A stretch of 20,054 nucleotides of DNA from CAXMST01 sp964196325 (GTDB lineage: Bacteria > Actinomycetota > Thermoleophilia > Solirubrobacterales > 70-9): the NCBI GenBank assembly GCA_964196325.1, contig CAXMST010000067.1, forward strand, positions 1-20,054, read 5' to 3'. Under the pieces are notes generated by a model. It did no database searches. It was not told the DNA's origin and saw only the letters and a program-made list of their open reading frames with translations. This document shows positions 14,990 to 20,054 of this stretch, one piece after another (the stretch's first letter is position 1; each line of letters begins with the position of its first letter). The position numbers were made by a program, and so were the translations under genes.

Positions 14990-15013
14990 CTCGCCCCCCA
15001 GGTCGGGGGCGAG
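14990..15013 (-). other. strong hairpin between rpsF and ssb
   Basis: CTCGCCCCC / GGGGGCGAG, perfect 9-bp stem, 6-base loop, in the 131-nt gap between rpsF (stop 15060) and ssb. No T-run follows, so partial termination, RNA processing or mRNA end protection are all possible. Confidence 0.5.
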
Positions 15014-15059
15014 CCTGCACTCCCCGCAAGCTGCGGACAATGATCGGCGCGTGGCCGTG

Positions 15060-15635
15060 CTACTCGGAGTCGGCGCCGGGCTCGGCAGCCGGTGGGGCAG
15101 CGGCGGGGGCCGGAGCCGATGCCGAAGCGGCGGGGGCCGCAGCCGGTGCCGGAGCCGCAGAGGCGGCGGCGGGAGCTGGGGCGGAAGGGGCGGGGGCGGA
15201 GTCCTCGCCGCCGGCCTCTCGAGGCCGGCGTCCGCCGCGATCACCACCTCGGTCATCGCGACGCCCGCGACCGCGACCGCGATCCCGGTCGTCCTCATCG
15301 CGACGCATGACCTGCTCCGTGTCGGGCGGCACGATCGTCGGTGACTCGGGATCGACCTTGAAAACCCGGAAGCGCAGCACGCCATCGGTGATCAGCAGAT
15401 TGTGGTTGAGGTCGTCGAGCAGCGGCTTCTCACCGGTGAACCGGAAGTAGCGGTAGTCGGCCTCGCCCCGCTGCTCGATCTCATAGGCCATCTTGCGTAG
15501 GCCCCAGGAGGTCTCGTAGTTGAGCGTGCCCTGGGCTTCCAGCCGTGCCTTGGCGTCGGCCGCGAGCTGGTCGCGGCCGGCATCCTCGACCTGCGGATCG
15601 AGCATCAAAATCAGTTCATAGTCGTCAGTTGCCAA
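15060..15635 (-). CDS. rpsF: 30S ribosomal protein S6 with long RGG-like and Ala/Pro-rich tail
   Basis: 191 residues, about twice the usual actinobacterial S6. The core (1 to about 98) is normal: YELILMLDP, WGLRKMAYEI, YRYFRF and DGVLRFRVFKVD. Then follows a charged Arg/Asp/Gly section (111-144) with RGRGRGRR and two RGG units, and an Ala/Pro/Ser section (147-185). S6 binds S18 and 16S rRNA. The start is TTG 15635: the sequence directly downstream matches the family N-terminus and no ATG or GTG is available nearby. A good promoter lies 11 nt upstream and there is no Shine-Dalgarno. First gene of the rpsF-ssb-rpsR-rplI-dnaB cluster; divergent from the gene at 15690. Confidence 0.95.
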   Translation of the reverse strand: MATDDYELILMLDPQVEDAGRDQLAADAKARLEAQGTLNYETSWGLRKMAYEIEQRGEADYRYFRFTGEKPLLDDLNHNLLITDGVLRFRVFKVDPESPTIVPPDTEQVMRRDEDDRDRGRGRGRRDDRGGDRGGRRPREAGGEDSAPAPSAPAPAAASAAPAPAAAPAASASAPAPAAAPPAAEPGADSE

Positions 15636-15646
15636 GGCGGCCGGCC

Positions 15647-15674
15647 ACTATAGCGGGGCGTCGACGACTGTCGC
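15647..15674 (-). promoter_or_regulatory. promoter of the rpsF cluster
   Basis: Minus strand -10 TATAGT (15647-15652, five of six consensus bases) and -35 GCGACA (15669-15674, four of six) with a 16-bp spacer: the best sigma-70-type promoter in the window. The -10 ends 11 nt before the TTG start, so the leader would be only a few bases. Confidence 0.65.
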
Positions 15675-15689
15675 GGGGTTCGGGGTCTG

Positions 15690-16076
15690 ATGCGGGGCAT
15701 GTCGATCAACTGGCGAGCTGCAGCGCGGCCGCTGCTGGTCCTCGCGGCCATCGCCCTCGCGGCAGCCGTGGGCCCCGGTCTGCTGGCCGCTCCCGAGCCG
15801 CCACCCGAGCCTCTCGGCCTCACCGTTCAGCCGAGCGCCGCGCCGATCGCGGCTGAACCGGGGCCGAGGCCAAGGCGGGCCGACGACGCGTCCGCAGCGC
15901 GGCGAGCGCGCGGGCGACCCCGCGAGCAGCGGCGCGGGAGGCGCAAGGCGGCGGCCCGACCGACTCCCCCCGACCCGACCGCGCCGAGCTCCGCACCCGC
16001 CCCGTCGGCGACCGTCGCCTCCACCGCTCCCACACCGGCCCGGCCCAGCCCCGGGCAGCTCGAGTTCGGTCCGTGA
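15690..16076 (+). CDS. hypothetical exported or membrane-anchored Pro/Ala/Arg-rich protein
   Basis: 128 residues from ATG 15690; ATG 15699 (MSINWR) is equally possible. A hydrophobic segment at about 14-34 (PLLVLAAIALAAAVGPGLLA) looks like a signal peptide or anchor. The rest is low-complexity: Pro-rich (35-60), Arg/Ala-rich and strongly basic (61-90), then Pro/Ala/Ser/Thr-rich, ending GQLEFGP. Third-position G/C is high, in keeping with coding. No domain is recognised; it may be an extracytoplasmic disordered protein. It diverges from rpsF, with 54 nt between the starts. No convincing ribosome site or -10 box was found, which lowers confidence. Confidence 0.5.
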   Translation: MRGMSINWRAAARPLLVLAAIALAAAVGPGLLAAPEPPPEPLGLTVQPSAAPIAAEPGPRPRRADDASAARRARGRPREQRRGRRKAAARPTPPDPTAPSSAPAPSATVASTAPTPARPSPGQLEFGP

Positions 16077-16105
16077 GCCGGCGGGCCGGTGCCCCCCGAC
16101 GAAAC

Positions 16106-16122
16106 GCGCCGGGTCCCGGCGC
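16106..16122 (-). terminator. hairpin after the trehalose operon
   Basis: GCGCCGG-GTC-CCGGCGC, perfect 7-bp stem with triloop, 15 nt past the otsA stop; on the minus strand it is followed by GTTTC, a short T-run. Also in position to stop the convergent gene ending at 16076. Confidence 0.6.
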
Positions 16123-16137
16123 ACGACGACGGGCGAT

Positions 16138-17607
16138 TCAGGCGGCGGCGTCGGCCTCGCGCTTCGCCTCGATGTCGGCGAGCTGCTGGTCGATCCAGGA
16201 GCCGGGGTCGGTGAGATCGATGATCTGCCGAAGCCGCTGGGCCCGCTCCCGCCGCTCTTGGGCCGGCATCGTCAGGGCCCGGTAGATCGTTTCCGCCTGC
16301 TCGGAGATGTCGAAGGGGTTGACGCTCAAGGCCGCCTCGCCGAGCTCCTGGTGCGCCCCCGTGTTCTCACTCAGCATCAGAACCCCATCGCGGGTGTTGA
16401 CGACGGGTGCCTCCTTCGCGACCAGATTCATCCCGTCGAAGAGCGCATTGACCATCAGCAGGTCGTAGTGCTTGTAGCGGGCTACCGCCTCGAGGAAGTT
16501 GTCGTAGATGCGCAGGTCGATCGGCATCCAGTCGGTAGTGCCGTGGCGATGGTTGACCACCGCTACCAGCGCCTCGATTCGCTCCAGGTACTCGCGGTAC
16601 TCGGGGACGTCCTGTCGCGAGGGCTGCAGGTGGGCGATGAAGGTCACCCGCTCCTGGAACTCGGGATGCTCGGTCAGGAACTGGTCGAACGCCGTGAACC
16701 CCCGCAGCACGTTCTTCGAGAGGTCGGCGCGGTCGACCCTCAGAATCAGGTGCTCCCGGCGGCGATTGAGCACCTCGCGTTCGTAGTTGGCGATCGCCGA
16801 CGAAGCGGAGACGCGCCGGAGGCGGTCGCTGTCGACCCCGAGCGGGTAGGCCCGGCACCAGGTCTCGCCGCCCTCGTGGTGGAGGACGTCATTGGTGTAA
16901 TCGACCTCGAAGCCCATCAGCTCCCGACAGCAATCGAGGAAGTTGTGCAGATAGGAGGGCAGGTGGAAGCCGATGATCTGGTTGGCCAGCAGACCGCGAT
17001 AGATCGCCTCCCGCCAGCGCCCGGGGATCACCCGCCAGGCGTCGGCGTGCGGCCATGGGATGTGGATGAAGTGATGCAGGAAGGCGTCGGGCCGCTCCGC
17101 CCGGATCAGCGCCGGGGCAGTGTAGAGGTGGTAGTCGTGCAGCATCACCAGCGGCTCCTCCACCCCGCTGATGGTCCTGATCACGCTCTCGGCGACGTCC
17201 TCGTTGACCGCGATGTAGCCACGCTCCCACGCCTCCTTCTCCTCTGCCCGGATATCCGGAGCGTTGGAGAGATCCCATAGGTAGTGCTGGATGAACCACA
17301 GGTGTGGATTGGCGATCACGTTGTAGAACAGGTTGTAGGCGTCGGGGTCGGAGCTGACGAGCTCGACCTCGTAGGTGATCCCCTCCAGCTCCACCTCGAC
17401 GGGGCCGTCAGACTCCTCGCTGACGACCATGTCCTCATCGCTCATTGCCGACGCCACCCAGAGCACGCGCCGGTGAGATGCCAGCCCGCGCAGCGCCGTG
17501 ACCAGGCCGCCGCCGCCTCGCCGCACGACCCGCTCGCCTCCGGGGTCCCGTTCGAAGTGAGCGGGCCCGCGGTTGGAGACGATGATCAGCGGCTCCTCGG
17601 CAGGCAC
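16138..17607 (-). CDS. otsA: OtsA-like trehalose-6-phosphate synthase (GT20)
   Basis: 489 residues, GT-B glycosyltransferase of family GT20, expected to join NDP-glucose and glucose-6-phosphate into trehalose-6-phosphate. Visible: VSNRGP (10-15), GGGGLVTALRG (31-41), HDYHLYTAP (157-165), HIPWPH (182-187), GFHLPSYLHNFLDC (213-226), VDRADLSKN (291-299) with R293 and K298 matching the phosphate-binding Arg and Lys of OtsA, and DGMNLVAKE (391-399). The SKN instead of the common SKG marks a divergent clade, so related products (for example other glucosyl-polyol phosphates) cannot be excluded. GTG 17607 has AAGGGGG 8 nt upstream, directly after the treT stop (13-nt gap). Last gene of the operon. 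Confidence 0.85.
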   Translation of the reverse strand: MPAEEPLIIVSNRGPAHFERDPGGERVVRRGGGGLVTALRGLASHRRVLWVASAMSDEDMVVSEESDGPVEVELEGITYEVELVSSDPDAYNLFYNVIANPHLWFIQHYLWDLSNAPDIRAEEKEAWERGYIAVNEDVAESVIRTISGVEEPLVMLHDYHLYTAPALIRAERPDAFLHHFIHIPWPHADAWRVIPGRWREAIYRGLLANQIIGFHLPSYLHNFLDCCRELMGFEVDYTNDVLHHEGGETWCRAYPLGVDSDRLRRVSASSAIANYEREVLNRRREHLILRVDRADLSKNVLRGFTAFDQFLTEHPEFQERVTFIAHLQPSRQDVPEYREYLERIEALVAVVNHRHGTTDWMPIDLRIYDNFLEAVARYKHYDLLMVNALFDGMNLVAKEAPVVNTRDGVLMLSENTGAHQELGEAALSVNPFDISEQAETIYRALTMPAQERRERAQRLRQIIDLTDPGSWIDQQLADIEAKREADAAA

Positions 17608-17620
17608 TCCGGGGCCCCCT

Positions 17621-18862
17621 TTAGGACTCGTCGAGATCGTGGATCAGCTGAGCGTACTCGCGCAGCAGCTTCGGCATCAAGAAGCGTTCCCTCGTCTGCT
17701 CCTTACCCGCCCGCCCGAGCCGCTGCCCAAGCTCCGGGTCACGGAGGATCTCCAGGCAGCGCTGCGCGCACTCCTCCGCTGAAGAGACCAAAAAGCCCGA
17801 CTCGCCGTCGCTGATCTGCAGCGGAATCCCGCCGACGTCCCCGCCGATCGTCGGGCGCGCCTTCCAGAGGGCCTCGGTAACGGTCAACCCGAAACCCTCG
17901 CGGGTCGACTTCTGCAGGACCACTGCCGCCTGCGACTGGAAGGCGTTGACCTCGATCGCGCCGACGTTGTTGAGGTTGTTGAGGATGCGGATATCAGGAT
18001 CGTCCGCAGCGTATTGGAGCGTGGTGTTGAAGAACTCCCAGCCCTCCGTATCGTCGGTCGCCATCGAGCCGACCAGCGCCAGCTGCACCTCGGGAATTTC
18101 CTCGGAGACCAGCCGGTAGGCGTCGATCACGCCCATCGGGTCCTTCCACGGGTCAAACCGGGAGACCTGCAGCAGCAGCGGCCGCGCGGTGTCGATCCCA
18201 AACTGCTGGCAGACGTAGGCGGCGTCCTCGGGGCTGAAGGCCATGTTCTTCGGCGAGAGCGGATCGATCGCCGGGGGCACGATCCGCACCTCGGGCGACC
18301 CACTCATCTGTGCCGGCACGTAGCCGGGCTGATGCCAGAAGCTCGCGTCGTAGCCTGAGATGTGAGGGAGGATCAGGTCCAGTGTGTCGGGGTTCGGCAC
18401 GGAGAGGTCGATGTGACAACGCCAGACCCACTTGCGCGCGTTCTCGGGGGCATAGGAGCGGATCAGGGCCGGCTGCGGATCGTGCACGACGACCACGTCC
18501 CACTCACCCTCCATGCCCATCGCGTTGAGATGGTTGTAGCGGTCGTAGATCTCCTTCTGCTCATCGGTCAGCGCGTCGGGGGCGCCCTGCAGGGAGTTGT
18601 GCATCAACTTGGTCGCGTTGAAGAACTCCTCGCGGCCGAGGATCACCTGCCAGTGCGTGTCGATTCCCACGTCCCGCATCAACGGCACCAGCGGGTAGAG
18701 GATCTCGGAGACGCCGCCGCCGAACGCCGTCGCACTCAGGTGCAGCACCCGCTTGCCCTGAAGCTGCTCGGCGATCAAGCGGATCTCCTCAACCAGGGGC
18801 CGCCCGACGATGTGCGTGTAATCGGCCAGCGAGCGAGCGCCGAGGTTGACTTCCTGAAGCAT
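17621..18862 (-). CDS. treT: TreT-like trehalose synthase (GT4 glycosyltransferase)
   Basis: 413 residues, single GT-B fold. Strong resemblance to TreT, which makes trehalose from NDP-glucose and glucose in one reversible step: HLSATAFGGGVSEIL (41-55), VVVHDPQPALI (124-134), WRCHIDLS (147-154), VSRFDPWKDP (233-242), and the GT4 E-x7-E motif at E322/E330 in REGFGLTVTEALWK, then GGIPLQI and GESGFLV. Cytoplasmic, no membrane helices. ATG 18862 is supported by the N-terminal match and by a TAGCCT box 7 nt upstream. It lies 37 nt after the phosphatase gene and 13 nt before otsA. A trehalose phosphorylase of the same GT4 group is the main alternative. Confidence 0.85.
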   Translation of the reverse strand: MLQEVNLGARSLADYTHIVGRPLVEEIRLIAEQLQGKRVLHLSATAFGGGVSEILYPLVPLMRDVGIDTHWQVILGREEFFNATKLMHNSLQGAPDALTDEQKEIYDRYNHLNAMGMEGEWDVVVVHDPQPALIRSYAPENARKWVWRCHIDLSVPNPDTLDLILPHISGYDASFWHQPGYVPAQMSGSPEVRIVPPAIDPLSPKNMAFSPEDAAYVCQQFGIDTARPLLLQVSRFDPWKDPMGVIDAYRLVSEEIPEVQLALVGSMATDDTEGWEFFNTTLQYAADDPDIRILNNLNNVGAIEVNAFQSQAAVVLQKSTREGFGLTVTEALWKARPTIGGDVGGIPLQISDGESGFLVSSAEECAQRCLEILRDPELGQRLGRAGKEQTRERFLMPKLLREYAQLIHDLDES

Positions 18863-18869
18863 CCGCGGC

Positions 18870-18875
18870 AGGCTA
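18870..18875 (-). promoter_or_regulatory. -10 box of leaderless-type promoter for treT
   Basis: TAGCCT on the minus strand ends 7 nt before ATG 18862, inside the 37-nt gap after the phosphatase gene. No Shine-Dalgarno is visible. Confidence 0.4.
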
Positions 18876-18899
18876 CGGGATACGCGCGCCGGGACTTGC

Positions 18900-19886
18900 C
18901 TAGCCGACTACCCGCTGCTCTTGGAGCCTCGCGATGCCCCGATCGAGTGCGGCGATGATGGCACCGTGCAGCTTGGGATTCGCCGACGCTACGCAGGACA
19001 TTTGGAAATCGTGCCCCGACCCGAGCAGCGGACAGGCGTCGAGCGGCCGGCCGTAGGCGTCGGTTACCACAGCGCCGGCCTCTCCGAGGATCAGCGCCGC
19101 CGCAGCGAGGTCGTAGGGGGAGTTGTTGAGCACCGCGCCGCGCCCGACTCGCTCGAACTCAGCCCGGATTCCCTCGACCTCATCGATCATCCGGGGCCCC
19201 GGATCGATGTAGGCATCGGTCTGGCCGGTCACCACTCTGGTCATGTCGAAGGTGGCCGAGCCCAGGTCGAAGGTGCCGCCGCTGACCGAGGAGCCGTCGA
19301 TCAGCTCCTCGAGCACCACAGCGGTACTCAGCAGGGGCCGGCCACGGAACCCATACGACCAGAGCATCAGGTCCAGCTCCGCCGTCGTCGAGAGCCGCGG
19401 CTCGGGAACGGGCCGGCCGTCGTCGCCGGCGTTCACGGTGACGCCCTCGCCACGAGTCGCGAGGAACTCGGTCCCGGACTTGATCTCGACCACGAGCCCG
19501 ACCTCGACATCGCCCATCGTCGCGGCGCCGCCGCCCCAGGGGGCTGCAGCGACCGACACGCAGGCGGCCTCGAAGCCGGCCATCGCGGGCCGGGTGCCGT
19601 CGATCGGGTCGACGACCAGAACCCACTCGGGCTCGCCGCCCGGGGCGACGAGGCCTCGATCCTCTGAGTAGAAGGCAACGTCAGGGGCGTGCTCGCCGAG
19701 GTGCTCCTCCATGCGCCGCTCCGCCCGCTCGTCGATCGCGAAGGTGACGTCACCGCCGACGCCGGCCGCCACGTGCTCGCGGCCGGCGCGACGCCCGAGC
19801 TCGGGCAGTACCTCGCGTCGCAGGACTCGGCCGAGATCGCAGACGAGCGGGCCCAGGGGGTGTCCGCCAGGGCCGGCCGCGTCCAA
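18900..19886 (-). CDS. inositol-monophosphatase-family phosphatase
   Basis: About 328 residues from TTG 19886. The Mg-dependent phosphatase signature is clear: SED at about 74-76, VVDPIDGTRPA (91-101) with metal-binding Asp93 and Asp96, and a C-terminal SPYDLAAAALILGEAGAVVTD with the second-site Asp. Family substrates include inositol, fructose-1,6-bis- and nucleotide phosphates; the substrate here is unknown. The start is uncertain: the frame is open to TTG 19940, with GTG 19922 between, but those lie inside a MITE-like structure (19891-20051), and no ribosome site or -10 box is convincing. It precedes treT and otsA on the same strand, so a role in trehalose or sugar-phosphate metabolism is possible. 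Confidence 0.85.
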   Translation of the reverse strand: MDAAGPGGHPLGPLVCDLGRVLRREVLPELGRRAGREHVAAGVGGDVTFAIDERAERRMEEHLGEHAPDVAFYSEDRGLVAPGGEPEWVLVVDPIDGTRPAMAGFEAACVSVAAAPWGGGAATMGDVEVGLVVEIKSGTEFLATRGEGVTVNAGDDGRPVPEPRLSTTAELDLMLWSYGFRGRPLLSTAVVLEELIDGSSVSGGTFDLGSATFDMTRVVTGQTDAYIDPGPRMIDEVEGIRAEFERVGRGAVLNNSPYDLAAAALILGEAGAVVTDAYGRPLDACPLLGSGHDFQMSCVASANPKLHGAIIAALDRGIARLQEQRVVG

Positions 19887-19890
19887 CGGC

Positions 19891-20051
19891 CTAGATGACT
19901 GATTCCGAATGACCGTGCCCACGGGGGCGCGGCTGACCAAGCCGGGCGCCGCGCGCGGCCGCAGCCCGTAGCGGAGCTACGGGCAAGGGCGTGGGTGGTG
20001 ATCCGGCGTAGCCGTCAGCTGCGGGTGCGGGAATAGGAATCATTCATCTAG
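19891..20051. mobile_element. MITE-like element (candidate)
   Basis: CTAGATGACTGATTCC (19891-19906) and GGAATCATTCATCTAG (20036-20051) are inverted copies matching at 15 of 16 bases, 129 bp apart. Both outer ends are CTAG, which can be read as a 4-bp target duplication around a 153-bp element (19895-20047). CTAG is scarce in G+C-rich DNA. No transposase is encoded, so it would be a non-autonomous element; an ordinary inverted repeat is the alternative. Confidence 0.45.
19964..19984. other. perfect hairpin inside the MITE-like element
   Basis: GCCCGTAGC-GGA-GCTACGGGC, 9-bp stem with a triloop. Could be a terminator for a gene beyond the right edge or the internal fold of the element. No T-run on either strand. 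Confidence 0.55.
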
Positions 20052-20054
20052 CTG

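Noticed and set aside
15100..15230. Repeated GCC/GGC-rich DNA, first suspected as a repeat array
   Set aside because: It is the Ala/Pro-rich coding tail of rpsF; no fixed-length unit or spacer pattern.
16258..17280. A 340-codon plus-strand open frame opposite otsA
   Set aside because: Antisense shadow typical of G+C-rich genes; the opposite strand encodes an unmistakable GT20 enzyme.

Overview
The window reads as chromosomal DNA of a high-G+C actinobacterium. Coding style (very G/C-rich third positions, many GTG and two TTG starts, few Shine-Dalgarno sites) and gene content suggest the class Thermoleophilia (Solirubrobacterales-like). That placement is inference from gene order and protein flavour, not from a search. 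Most genes lie on the minus strand. No rRNA, tRNA, CRISPR array, prophage or complete insertion sequence is visible, and no gene-free stretch exceeds 300 bases (the longest is 3580-3788).

Layout. 1-2591 (minus): moxR, a DUF58 gene and a TgpA-like transglutaminase gene that runs off the left edge, a common cell-envelope operon. 2683-3579: a multi-pass membrane protein of unknown role. 3789-6339: small lineage-type genes, including a zinc-ribbon protein that looks like a methyltransferase without its catalytic core, a YbaB-like small protein and a TadE/pilin-like exported protein. 6347-9041 (minus): a biotin carboxylase/biotin-carrier fusion followed 4 nt later by a DUF2804 protein. 9088-9827: a small membrane protein and a SnoaL-like protein.

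9879-15635 (minus) is the replication/translation core: rpsF, ssb, rpsR, rplI, dnaB, a DnaC-like helicase loader, purA. It links ribosomal proteins S6, S18 and L9, single-strand DNA binding, the replicative helicase with a probable loader, and adenylosuccinate synthesis. 16138-19886 (minus) carries an inositol-monophosphatase-family phosphatase, a TreT-like trehalose synthase and an OtsA-like trehalose-6-phosphate synthase, so two routes to trehalose sit side by side and no OtsB phosphatase is seen.

Most notable non-coding signals: (i) at least eleven starts preceded, 6-9 nt upstream, by a TANNNT -10 box, implying widespread leaderless transcription; this also decides the purA start; (ii) a 161-bp MITE-like structure at the right edge (16-bp inverted repeats, 15/16 matching, bounded by CTAG) abutting the 5' end of the phosphatase gene; (iii) an S6 protein with an RGG-like plus Ala/Pro-rich tail nearly as long as its core. 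I found no clear new defence or mobile system; the window is mainly housekeeping with some unusual details.
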